From positions 82,684,055 through 82,748,054 of the forward strand of contig NC_133770.1 in NCBI RefSeq assembly GCF_003597395.2: a DNA stretch of 64,000 bases, in the 5' to 3' direction. This document shows, one piece after another, positions 50,213-61,574 of this stretch (positions are counted from its first letter, which is position 1; every line of letters begins with the position of its first letter). The DNA is from Chelonoidis abingdonii. Lineage: Eukaryota; Chordata; Testudines; Testudinidae. The position numbers and the translations under genes are program-made. The notes below the pieces were generated by a model. That model was not told the DNA's origin. It ran no database searches and saw nothing but the letters and a program-made list of their open reading frames with translations.

Positions 50213-51030
50213 GCAATGCTCTCTTATAACGTCGTTTGGCTGCCTGCTTGTAAGATTCTGTGGAAGAGCAGCGATTTTACAAGTGACCATTGCACAAGTT
50301 CCGCTTCTCTGCTTCCTCCCCCTCCCTCCCAGCGCTTCCCCCACCACCAAACAGCTGTTTGGCAGCACTTAGGACTTTCTGGGAGGGAGGGACAGGAGCA
50401 GGGAAGTCCCATGTCTCTGCTCCTCCCCCTCCCTCCCAGAAAGTCCTAAGCACCGCCAAACAGCTGTTTAGAGGCGCTTAGGATTTTCTGGGAGGGAGGA
50501 GCAGGAGTGGAGATGTGGGGCTTCTCTGCTCCTCCCCCTCCTTCCCAGCACTTCATGCTTAGGACTTTCTGAGAGGGAAGGTGGGGGGCAGGAGCAGGAA
50601 AGCACTGCATCTCCGCTCCTCCCCCTCGCTCCCAGAAACTCCTTAGGACTTTGAGGGGTGGAGGGGGAGGGATATGGCATGCTCCGGAGAGGAGGTGGAG
50701 TGGGAAGAGGTTGGCCTAGAGTGGAACGGAGGGACAGGAAGAGGCAGGCCTGGAGCATTCCTGGCAAAATCTGAGCCTGTTCTCCAGGGAAGCTGCCGCT
50801 GCTGCTGCAAAGGTGCCTGTGTGGGGTAAGCCAGGGGCACTTCCCAACCACAATACACTACAGTATAATGCCTTTTGTCTGCCCTCCCCCCAAATTTCTT
50901 TGGGACTTAACCCCCCGTATTTACATTAAATCTTATGGGACAATTGGATTCGTTTAACATTGTTTCACTTAAAGTTGCATTCTTCAGGAACATAACTACA
51001 ATGTTAAGTGAGGAGTTACTGTATCCGAAA
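50213..51030. mobile_element. Turtle interspersed element containing a foldback array
   Basis: One end reads (minus strand) CAGTAACTCCTCACTTAACA, then TTGTAGTTATGTTCCTGAAG and GTGAAACAATGTTAAACGAA. This is a common turtle repeat by recollection; its class is unknown to me. The other side holds the GC-rich hairpin units described separately. Borders are approximate and no target duplication is found. Confidence 0.55.
50307..50665. repeat. Array of four GC-rich foldback units
   Basis: Unit starts CTCTGCTCCTCCCCCTCC recur at 50307, 50415, 50524 and 50611 (steps of 108, 109 and 87 bp). Most units are themselves palindromic: CTCCCAGAAAGTCCTAAGC on one side, GCTTAGGATTTTCTGGGAG on the other, around AAACAGCTGTTT. 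Each can fold into a long stem. Confidence 0.8.
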
Positions 51031-51513
51031 CAGCCATATAATGGTGAAGGGATCACAATATGGAATTGACTTCTCAAGGGGAAGTTTTCACACATTAAAA
51101 GTTCTTGCAAGAGGGAACATTGTGGTGGTGTTTTTTTCTTTTAAGCATTTAAAACTGAGTGAATAAACCTGTTTAGCTTCCCCCATATTGCTTTGACTAC
51201 AGCCCTTTGGCTAAAATAGATATGAGTGTCTTAGCCTGTGGCTTGGCAAACATCGTAAGTTTTTATCTGAGAGGCCTTCTTCCTGGATGAAAATCGCATG
51301 TGATGTGCTTTTTTCCTGCTGCCAGAGAGCACTGTGCTCAAGAATGATGTTTGCCATACAAATCCTACCCCAAAGCGCCCTCGTAGGAATTAGTGTTGGA
51401 CAAGGAGCCTTATGAGTTGTCATACTTAATTTCTAATTAGCCCAAGGCATCAAAGCTGACATAATCATTGTTTAGGCCACTCCTTCTCATGAGGAGAGAG
51501 GAATAATGTAAAG

Positions 51514-51876
51514 CAGGGGTTCTCAAACTTCTGACAACAAAAATTACTACACAACCCCAGGAGCCAGGACAGAAACGTAAGCCCACTCGTGCCCCACTGC
51601 CCTGGATGGGGCAATTCCAAAGCCTGGTGGGGCCAAAACTGAAACCCAAGGACTTCTGCCCCAGCTAGGGAGCCTATAACCTGAGCCCTGCCTCCCAGGG
51701 CTGAAGCCCTCAGGCTTTGGCTTTTACCCTAGGTGGTGGGACTTGGCCTTTGGCTCTGAGCGATGGGGCTTGGGCTTTGGCCTCAGGCCTCTGCAAGTCT
51801 AAGTCAGCCCCGGCAACCCCATTAAAATGTGGTCACAACTCACTTTGGGGTCCTGACCGACAGTTGAGAACCACTG
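51514..51876. mobile_element. hAT-type MITE
   Basis: Ends CAGGGGTTCTCAAACT and CAGTTGAGAACCACTG are inverted. Flanks ATGTAAAG (51506-51513) and ATTTAAAG (51877-51884) match at seven of eight. The inside repeats GGGCTTGGGCTTTGG motifs. Confidence 0.9.
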
Positions 51877-52660
51877 ATTTAAAGTAATCATTAGGAGCTG
51901 CTTGGTCCTGAAAATAAAACTCTTTCTCTTTATTCATAGCCCAGACAATTGCATTACATTTAGGGCTTGTTCCTGCAGTTATTACACAGATGAAACACAC
52001 GTTGATTTCAATGCGGTGCAGTACACACTATCACCTTGATTATCAGAATATAGTGCCAGCCAATGAACAATTTCATGTAACCGATGTTTTGATAATTGAG
52101 GAAATTTTTAGGTGCAATTAATAGATATTGGGAGCCAAGAACCCATTTTGGATAAGAGGAAGTTTTAGTTAATTGAATTTCAGAAAATCAAGGTTACACT
52201 GTATGCATATCTCTTTAACTCAGTCTCACACGGCTAGAACTGAAACTTTATTAAAATTCAAAGGACTCTTAACTGTCCTTAACTGCTAATCATGTGATCG
52301 TTTCTCATTTTATTTCCAGAAAGCCATATTGACAGAACATTTTCTTGCTTATGCATGCAAAGGAAAGAAGAGGGGATAACATCTGTGTCTTATCACCTAA
52401 AACTACCCAGACACTGGAAACTTCACATGACAAGTCATCACTTATACTGACAGAGAAAAATGTTTTAATTTTAGTTGTATTGTGGGGTGGTAGTGATCGT
52501 TGGTTTTTGTTTTGTTTTATTTTCTTCCCCAACATGATTTTGAAGTGTTTCAGTATGAACTGTAAAATATATAGAAAAACTTTTTTGAGACTGCTCTGCC
52601 ATCGTCTTATCTTCAGCATTCCATACTCTTTTTTATTTATTCTATAGCAATGTTTCCTAA

Positions 52661-53286
52661 AGGCTGGGCTACACACAAACTTCCACTGAAATAGCTAAAT
52701 CAGTTGTAACTCAGACTTCTTGTTATTTTGGTGCCATCTTGTGAGTGGACATTATTATTTTGGTATCAGAGTGCCTGTATTGATTTAGCTCATGTTGGTG
52801 TTTTACTGACTTCAGCTAAATTGTAGTAGGACACTTTAATTCTGAAATACACAGACTTCCACCAAAACAACAGATGTGTCAATTACAACTGATTGAGGCT
52901 ATGTCTACACTACTGTTTATGTTGATATAACTTATATCACAGGGGCAGGTGGGTAGTTAAGCTGACAGGAGAGCTCTACACTAGAGAGCTCACAATACAG
53001 CTGTGCCACTGCAACGTGTGTGGTGAAGATGTTCTATGCCAATGGGCAAGAGCTCTCCTGTTGGCGTAAATAAAACCACCTCTGCGAGAGGTGGTAACTA
53101 TGTCAGCAAGAGAAACTCTCCCACCAACGTAGCGCTGTCCACACTGGTGCTTAGATTGGTGTAACATATGTCACTCAAGGGGGTTGGTTTATTTACCCCC
53201 CTGAGAGACATAAGTTATGTCAACATAGGCTGTAGTGTAGACATAGCCTGAGTTATTTTGGTGCAAGTTTATATGAGAACGAGGCT
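52661..53286. mobile_element. Outer Harbinger-type MITE, split by a second insertion
   Basis: Ends AGGCTGGGCTACACACAAAC and ATATGAGAACGAGGCT are imperfect inverted repeats, with TAA on both sides (52658-52660 and 53287-53289). The unit is interrupted by the inner element at 52,897-53,248; the outer sequence resumes with GTTATTTTGGTGCAAGTT, the mirror of its left part. Confidence 0.7.
52897..53248. mobile_element. Inner Harbinger-type MITE, nested
   Basis: Exact 17-bp inverted ends GGCTATGTCTACACTAC and GTAGTGTAGACATAGCC, with a TGA target duplication (52894-52896 and 53249-53251). 352 bp. It shares its inside (AGAGCTCTCCTGT, ACCACCTCTGCGAGAGG) with the element at 58.4 kb. It is the younger of the nested pair. 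Confidence 0.9.
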
Positions 53287-53289
53287 TAA

Positions 53290-56200
53290 AATTTCTCTAG
53301 CCGTATTAGAATCTTTGGCCTACCTGCACCATAAAATACCTTCTAGATGGATTTTGTTTTCTTTTACTTGTTTTATAGAATGGAATTTTCCTTCCAGGGA
53401 CAGACTTTTCATTTTGTTTTTAAATTTGTGAATAAATTGGTGAGAGACTAATACTACCAGCGTGAGCCAGGCATGGCCCAGGAAGGTGCTATGCATATTT
53501 CCACACAGAGACAATGAAGGATGCATTTCCTTATGTAGTGAGAAAGGGCAGAGAAGGCAATGACTCTCAACAATCTAGCATATAACTATGCCAGAGCAAG
53601 TGAATATCCAGTCATCAGGAAAAAATCTAGTAACCAACAGTTGCCATTAGAGATTGCTAAATACTGGGTAGACTTGTTTGGGAATGATGAGAAGGAGTGT
53701 GCTGCTGTAAATGGGGCAGCATCCAGAGCAGGAGCTAGTGGTGCCCAGCCCCTGTGCAGCAAGCTTTGCCAAGCCCTTCACAATCTGAAATGAAGTAATC
53801 GATGTCATCATTTCTAGGTAGCTCCTCGGAGCTTAGAAATCCAGAGAAGCTAGAGTGCTGGTAGTGAAGTTCCATGGCAAAGCTATTTTGGCTGTAGCAT
53901 AAAGATATTATTAAGCTCTTAGACCCAGGAGCATGCAGGAGTCCACCACAACATCCTCAGAATGTCCGACAGCAGATTATTTTCAAAGGACAGCTAGGTT
54001 AATTAATGTTCATGTATGAAATGTGCTCAGAACATAGTCCATGGATTAGAAATAATACATCCACCTCCTCACCACAATCACCTGCCTCAGGCCAAACCCA
54101 GGAAAAGATATGGCCATTTCAGTTTTGCCTAAAAGTCAACACATTTGGATTTTGTTAGACCAGAAAAGCAAATTCCAGGATGAGGCCCCATCACTGGCAC
54201 CGCCCCTTTCTAGCCACTTAGACATTCAAATCTAGGGACTGCATCCAAGAGCCCTACAGCTGACCTTGACTGTAATGCCAGAAGGAGAGAGAGTTTCTCA
54301 GATAACCAGCAGGCAAGCCACATACAAAACAAAGACATGGATTTCTGTTGTTAGCAAATACCTGCTGCTTGGAGAAGCAATCATTCTTGCTAACTTTTCT
54401 GTATTAAGTTGTATTGTTTTTCCAAAGAATCATACCAGTGTGCAGCAAATTTGGGTTTTTCCTGACTCCTATGTTTCCACAGACCACCCTCTATTTGTGC
54501 TTTTTGGAGACACTTGCCTTGGAGCATTTTACTGCTGTAAGTTGGTATGACATGATACCAAGTAGGAAGTTTGGGGTTGTGCTCAGAGGTCAAAGGCAGG
54601 TTTTATAGTATGGTCCTATGGTTTTTAATGTGCCAGTCGCGGGAGCATGTGCCCCAAATTCCTGGCCTACAATAGCCATTCTATTCCAATTCAGGGCTTT
54701 TTCTGAACAGACACAGCCAGCTGTGCCTAACACCATTATCATTTTCTCTGACATGCACTAATGGGGAGTAGGATAATACTATCAAACATATTTTCAGAGG
54801 TGAAGGGCCAGTATAATCACACCACATCCCCCTTTGCATGTATTTGATCTCATTCTGGTTCCTGGTACTACAAAGTTTCCTTGAGCCTTTCTGGTCATTT
54901 TAAATAATTTCAGTTGAGTAGTTTCAAAAATGCATCAGTGACTTAGGAACCTAAGTTCTATTGACTTTCAATGCTTTGACCCTTTATAGTTAGTTTTTTC
55001 TCATCCGTTCTTGATCATTCTCTCTGTAAACAGATGTTATTTTTCGGAAAGGATTTTTAAAAAATATTTATTACAACTGCACATATTCTGTAGGTTATGG
55101 CCTTCCTTTTGCTTTCCTAATGAAACTTACTGATGAATAAATCACTACGGGCTGGATTCTGACTCCTTTTTGTATATTGGCTACCACTTAGTCCATGAGC
55201 GGTCACATTGATTTCAGTGGAGTAAGGTACTATTCCACAAGAGTGAGGATATTAGAATCTGACCCTGAGCCATGGGCATATTCTGCGAGTTCTCATTTAC
55301 CTCTTTTGTTTCTGATAAAAGCCCTGGGCTAACAAAATAATATCTAATCTGTTGCAAGACCAGTTTGGATGATTACTGCATCCTAGTTAATGTCAGACGC
55401 TTTTTCCAGCACTAATAAATAGCTAATAAACCTCTCAGAGGAACTTTCCATTCATATATTGAACCCAATTTGTCCATCTTGTCTATTCTGTACCTCTGTT
55501 GTCTAGAAAGAGTTTAATATTTTGCCTTTTAAACTAGAAATAAAAAGTTTAAATGGGTTCAGAAAAATCCAGGTACTTCTCAGGTGAGAACTGGAGCTCT
55601 GATATTAGTGCCTTATCTTGCCGTCATTTAAATCAGTGGAAATTTTGCTTCAATGGGAGCAGAATCAGCCCCTTAATGCAGTCATTTTGATACCCAAGCA
55701 CTAGTCCTTATAAATAACCTATCTGGTCTCCTGGGGCCAAATCCTCACCTGATGCCATCCGATGCTATTGCCATCCCATCGGAAATGGACATCAAAAGTG
55801 GTAATCTCTAGAATAATGTTGCAATGTCTGAAATAAAGACTGAGTAGAAAATCCTGACTCCATGGAAGTCAATGAGGGTCTTTCCATGGATGTCAATAAA
55901 GGCAGGATTTCACCCTGTTTATGAAGAAATGTAATTTCAGAATCATAGCTCTGGAAATTACTGTATCTCCTTGTTTTAGCCACTAAAGTCCTGGTATTTT
56001 ATGGGATTTTCCAGTGTTTTATGAACATCTGTTTTTCATTTCATCAATCAAAATTATTGGGCTTAGATATATCTTTGCATTTATATGAGAGAAAGAGAGA
56101 GAGAGAGAATGAGAATGCATCTCTTTTCCATGCAAAACATGAAGCATTCACCACTGCCTTCCATCTTTGCCAGTCTCCCGCTGCAGTCTTAGCATCTTCC

Positions 56201-57550
56201 CAGGTCATTTTGATTGCTTTCAATTCTGCTTTTAGTGTGCATTTACACACACACACACACACACAATATTTGTTCAGCACCTATGACATTACTATGTAAA
56301 GTAAAGTTGCTCTGTTCTCCAGACACAGACAGACCACTGTAATGAATGTTCAGTACGATTAATGATGTTTGAAGGGTAGAGAAAAGTCAAATGAGTGTGA
56401 GCATGATCAAAGCTGTTCTTGTTCCGTGTTTCATGATAGATTTATTCAGAACATTAAGGCACTGAAAGAAATTCTCCACACAGAAATGTGCACATCGTTG
56501 TTTGAGTCAGAAGCTGGAAGTAGTGACACCAACATGGATTATTTTAAAGTGCTACTTTGTCTTCTGTCTGAATATTTCATGACCTTAAAAATGTCACCAA
56601 GTAAACCACTCTTTGATTTTGAATATATGGCTACCCTAGGAAATGGTGTTATGTTATGACTTTTGTGAGAGGGTGTCTTGTTATCCATGAGTGTAGCACA
56701 TCTCTAGACATTGATTCATTGCTAAAGACGTTTACATCCAACTTAACGTGGAATTGTGCCAAAATGTCTTCAGTAGACAAAAAATCTTTTTGGTATAAGA
56801 AATCTAAATAACTGATGTAAAAGCATAACATATGGTTCCATTTTTCAAGCTCATTAACCATCAACAATCAGCACAATCCATTCCCAAAGGTTCAGAAGCC
56901 TTTTTTCACATTCTTCTTTGTGTTAGTGCTACACTGTATCCATTACATTAATAAAGCACTGGCAAGTATCTATTTACTCGACCAATCCCAGAACATCCTG
57001 CAGGGTTTTTGTAAGCTATACTAGTCCATTTCCTGATATTTGCGGGGGCGTTGCAGGGCAGTGTTCTGTCAGGGAGATGGGAAGACAATGGGGAACTGAG
57101 AATCCAAATAGGGATTCTCTGTACTCCATGCCAAGGATGTGTTCCTCAAACTACTCATTGCCCAACTCTTTCAGTAGGTAAAAGACCATTTCTCTGCATT
57201 ACAGATTTGAAACTAGCTTAGGTTTATAATGGTCGGAAGTTCTCAGTTTGTGATGGCAATACCATGACCTCTATGAAACAAGTTGATAGTGATATAATCC
57301 AGTTCCTGTAGTCCCAGTGTTCACATAATTATGAGCATCATCACAAGTGGCATCACCTGACAGCCAAGGACCGAATGGGCCTCAAGACTAAAGAATCCTG
57401 TCACTTTAGAAGGATAGTTTGGGAGCAGTTATCTGGGGAGAGCTGTACTTGCAGCTGTTCACACTGTATCAGTTCTGTGGAGAAGGGATTTTCACAATTG
57501 GGGCTGGGACCCTGGCACGTTCACCATTACAAATTCGTTTTCAAAATACC
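53290..57550. other. Intergenic DNA, no gene seen
   Basis: No conserved exon. Contains simple repeats (GA at 56,087-56,108, AC at 56,245-56,265) and short palindromic-type fragments near 55,148-55,265 (GGGCTGGATTCTGAC ... GATATTAGAATCTGACC) and 55,850-55,915. The 96-codon frame at 56,369-56,659 matches nothing I know and is not called. Confidence 0.45.
56087..56265. repeat. GA and AC microsatellites
   Basis: Two dinucleotide runs: GAGAGAAAGAGAGAGAGAGA from 56,087 and (AC)n at 56,245-56,265, about 136 bp apart. Ordinary simple-sequence repeats, probably length-variable. Confidence 0.9.
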
Positions 57551-57559
57551 TACAAAAAA

Positions 57560-58980
57560 CCCATGACCATACAAATGTGTGAACAGTGACACTGTCTGGA
57601 GTGGCTCACAACTGAAAGTGCCAACCTCAGAGCAGACTGCCAAGAAGCAGGGCAGAGACCCCAAACTGGTTGTGTGTTCTGTAATTAGATTTCACCAACC
57701 CAGTAACGATTGTGAATTCCTAACATACTATAACAGCAGCACAGGAGTGCCAGGAGTTATCATGGAGTGCCAGACAGGCCCCTTGAGCATTCCAATCTAG
57801 CTTGCCACCCAGGCAAGCAGGATTTAGTGATAGATGGTTGCTATACACCAAAGATCAGAAAATATTTAGGCTTCTCCCAGTCCCAAAGGACCAGTCACTT
57901 ACCCTAGATCAATTTGTACCTTAGATCTCACACCAAAGACAATGCTTGTAGATAGTAAACTATCTAAGGATTTATTGACTAAGAAAAAAACGAGAGCATT
58001 ATTACAAGATTAAAACAGGCAAGCATATATACACACGAGTTACAGTTATGGTTTCAGAAAGTGACAGAGGTGTAGAAATTCGTCAGCCCTGAATGCCTTT
58101 TAGGTCTAACCCAGGTTGACTGTGGGGATCTCTGCTTCTGTTTCGTAACTCCAGCTCTGTGAGAGTCCAAATAGCAAAAAAGATGAACAATTTTCTTGTC
58201 AGCTATTTTTATTTCCTTCTTCCAGAATTCAAGCTGATGGGCTGTGCCCTTTTGCACCAAGCTTGTTCATGAGTGTAAGGGGGCAATTAACAAAGTCTTT
58301 GCATTGAGATGTCCCACAATGGCCCATTTAGTTTTAATAGGTCTTCTTGATGGACAGGAGATGAGCCTTCACTGGATTCAGTTTCAGAGCAAATTTTTTT
58401 ACAGTTACAAAGGGCTTGTCTACACATACAGTGCAGCGCGTCTGGTGAAGATGTGTGATGTCAATGGGAGAGAGCTCTCCTGTCAGCATAATAAAACCAC
58501 CTCTGCAAGAGGTAGTGGCTATGTCAGTGGGAGAAGCTCTCTGCCAACATACCACAGTCCACACCGCACTTATGTTGGTGTAACTTATGTTGCTCAGGGG
58601 AGTGCTTTAGACACACCCTTGAGTGACATAAGTTACACCAATATAAGATGTAATTTAGACATAGCCAAAGCCAAAACTTAAATATTACCTCATAGCATGT
58701 GATAAAGAAAGTATCAGTGAGATCAATGCAGGCAGCAATTTACCAGTATTCTGTGAAGTCTAAACACAAAATATATTGTTATAAGTCCAATACCCATCTT
58801 AACCAAATTAACATACAGGTGAAACACACTGGTTTCCAGCAATGAATTTGTCAACACTCAGCTGAGGCCTAAAGCCTTGGAAAGAACTGTCACCTGATCT
58901 GCCAGCAATCACATAAACCATACACAAATATTGTAGTTACCACAAAAACAGGGACTTAAAAACAGGATTTGTTGACATTT
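57560..58980. mobile_element. Possible old LTR-retroelement remnant, interrupted by a MITE
   Basis: Segments such as AGGACCAGTCACTTACCCTA, TACCTTAGATCTCACACCAA and ATAAGTCCAATACCCATC remind me of a long-terminal-repeat type element common in turtles. No borders, terminal repeats or coding frames could be fixed, so this is a weak call by resemblance. The MITE at 58.4 kb sits inside it. Confidence 0.3.
58412..58666. mobile_element. Harbinger-type MITE
   Basis: GGGCTTGTCTACACAT and GTAATTTAGACATAGCC are imperfect inverted ends. AAA adjoins each end (58409-58411 and 58667-58669). It shares AGAGCTCTCCTGT and ACCACCTCTGCAAGAGG with the element at 52.9 kb, so the two belong to one family. Older than that copy by its worn ends. 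Confidence 0.75.
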
Positions 58981-58984
58981 ACTT

Positions 58985-61085
58985 TCCCATTTTCCCATTA
59001 ACGTGCTCATACAATTCCTGTTACCGTGAGTTGTGTGTGACCATCAAGAGAAACTATACCTCAGACTTTTCACTCCTTTAATACAGGATATAGTAAAAAT
59101 AAATACAGATGTTTCAAATCTTTTGACTACGCAGGGGATAATTCACAGATTAAGAAAGTGTTATTTTCCTGTACTATTAATAAATCATTGTTAAGATTGT
59201 GCTAGCACATTTATGTACAAAATCTAACATGTCTTGATATCAGGGAATATAGTGTGGGTTTTTTAAAAGTCGGCTTGAAGATTACTATTTAAAACAGACT
59301 CAAAGGCTTAGGTGGAAGATATGGATTTAGCTCCCTGGAGATGATAAAGAAAAATTGCATTGAGAAAACAGAGCAAGAGGTTAGTTTACTGCACTCTGGA
59401 AATGGCTGATATGAAAAGCAAAAGAATAGTAGTAAATCATAAGGTAATGGAAGTGAAAAGTCATTCAGTGAAATGTCCTGGAAAATTAAATGGAAGAAGG
59501 AAAGTCGTGTTCTATACACAGGCATTGGGAGTGTCCCCAGTGATAGACTAGTGTGCTGGCAAAAGGGCTTTAAGCAGAAGCAGAACATACTGGCCCTTCA
59601 CATGCCCCACAACCTGCCAACCTGCCACCACCCTGCATCCTGTGCTGCTGGATTCTGGGGAGCTCTTACAAGCAGCACACCCTAAATTTTCACATGCTAA
59701 AATGAGGATAGGCTTAAGTCTTCACCCTCAAAAAAAAAACAAAAAACATCATAACAGCTGAAGATCATTTAACAAGTCAACTGTTCTGTGGTACAGAAGT
59801 CCTTAAAGTGACTCTTCTAAAAATGAAATGACAGTGTGAGTGTGGCATGAGGTCTTCTTCTCTACCATTACGATACAGAAAGAGGAATTGCTGTGTGCTC
59901 CTAGCATCTGCCTCCTGCATGAGAAGGGGGAATGGGCATCTAGCAACCCTCTGAAGAGACCCTTTGCAAGCGTAGGGGAGTGAGAATTCTGCCCCTGAAG
60001 AGGAAAGCTGTTGCTGGAGGTAAGTGAAATAGGTGGTAGGGGACAAAGTTTTGCTTCTAGGGATCATGCCAGTTCTTCCAGTATACAGACTAGTCTGTCC
60101 ATCCATCATTTATAGCTCCCTGAAGAATTAGGTCAAAGGAGGGGGTCTTTGACAAGCTTCTGTGAAAGCATAATCTATAAGGGATGAGAAATATTTCGTT
60201 ATATGGCAAGTTTCACCAAACAGTTGTGAGCAGTGCATAACAATGCTACATTTTAATCTACAGTATGTCCATTCCTATTGCAGATATATTGGGAAATCAA
60301 AATCCAACAACAAGAAAATCCCTGTATTGTGGTAGCAGATAAGACATGCTATTGTTGCCCTTGAAATACTGTTTTATCTTGCCACTACAACAATAGTTGT
60401 TTTTTTAATTCTCCCTGTGGACTTGGGAGTTATTCAATTTTTTACGAACTACTACATTTATGTCTTGATTAACACGGAAATAGCCAGTTTGTAAACTGAT
60501 CTTTTTTCAAACATGTCTGTACTACAATACTTTCTGATTAACATACACCGTAATGTATTCTCTATGCAAACACTGTTGTGTATAGAAATGAAAGGTTTCT
60601 AACTTAGGCATTTGTGCATGTTTATTGTAACATATTAATCATAAATGGGAGGCAGCCAAGAGAAGGCCTTCTACAGTGAAACAGGAGATTACAATGGTGA
60701 TTATGTTCTCAGTGATAAGTAGCACTGACTGTGTGATTAATCTTCTCATTTATTCTCTGAAGATATCTCCTTCCAACATAATTTCTACTGATATTATGCA
60801 ATTTACTGCCATTTTTTATTTAATCAAAAATTTAGCTACCAAGGCTTATGACACCAGGACTGAAAGAAAAAGAAAAAAGGAAAAGCAATTTGATTCTCCA
60901 ACCCAGAGAGGGCAGCCACTCCATCACACCACTCCTTAAACTTCCTTTATGTTAGAATCTTCAAGCCAGGAGCTTTGTGTTTCCATGAGAAGACAATGAA
61001 GTCAAATCATTCAAAGCAACTGACTGTACTTAGAGATAGTGGATCAAATTTTGCCTTCAGCTACACTTATGGCTCCAATAATAAC
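58985..61085. other. Intergenic DNA, no gene seen
   Basis: About 2.1 kb of AT-rich sequence with no conserved frame, RNA gene or clear repeat border. An interrupted A-run is at 59,730-59,746. Confidence 0.45.
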
Positions 61086-61089
61086 ATAG

Positions 61090-61300
61090 TTACATTATGG
61101 TAGCATTTTTTTATTGGAGACTCTCACGATCTTCATAGAGTGGCTCATTATTATTATTCCCATTTTATAGATGAAGAAAATTAGATACAGAAAGATTAAA
61201 TGACTTGCTTAAGGTGACACAGTAAGTCAGTGGCAGAGTCAGGAATAGACCTTAAGTCTCTTGACTCCCACCTTCTTGCTTTTAAAGCTGAACAATGCTA
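61090..61300 (-). mobile_element. MIR-like CORE-SINE
   Basis: Antisense CORE-SINE blocks in good order: ATTATTCCCATTTTATAGAT, GAAGAAAATTAGATACAGAA, AGGTGACACAGTAAGTCAGT and GGCAGAGTCAGGAATAGACC. Clearer than the copy at 2.5 kb. Confidence 0.8.
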
Positions 61301-61433
61301 CCTCCATTCACTGGGTGTGGATGAGGACAGACTTTGGCCTACTATTCCGATTAGTTGAACTATTAAATCGGAAAGACAATGCTAAAAAAAACATATGAAT
61401 AATTGTGGATAAAGGAGAACAGTTTCCTATACA

Positions 61434-61561
61434 AGCAGCAAAGAGTCCTGTGGCACCTTATAGACCAACAGATGTATTGGAGCATGAGCTTTTCGTAGGT
61501 GAATACCCACTTCTTTGCTGCTTTTACAGATTCAGACTAACACGGCTACCCCTCTGATACT
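61434..61561 (+). mobile_element. SINE copy with an inverted segment, perfect 13-bp target duplication
   Basis: AGTTTCCTATACA occurs at 61421-61433 and 61562-61574. Between them lies the SINE body in plus sense (AGAGTCCTGTGGCACCTTAT ... GTGAATACCCAC), then the family's head in reverse (CAGATTCAGACTAACACGGC, then TACCCCTCTGATAC). AAGCAGCAAAG (61433-61443) and CTTTGCTGCTT (61513-61523) are inverted copies at the joint. Confidence 0.82.
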
Positions 61562-61574
61562 AGTTTCCTATACA

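Noticed and set aside
50307..50665. CRISPR-like array
   Set aside because: Repeats are long, diverged and palindromic, spacers are not unique, and the genome is an animal's.
56369..56659. 96-codon plus-strand frame as a gene
   Set aside because: No recognisable domain, splice context or promoter; a frame of this length is expected by chance in 64 kb.
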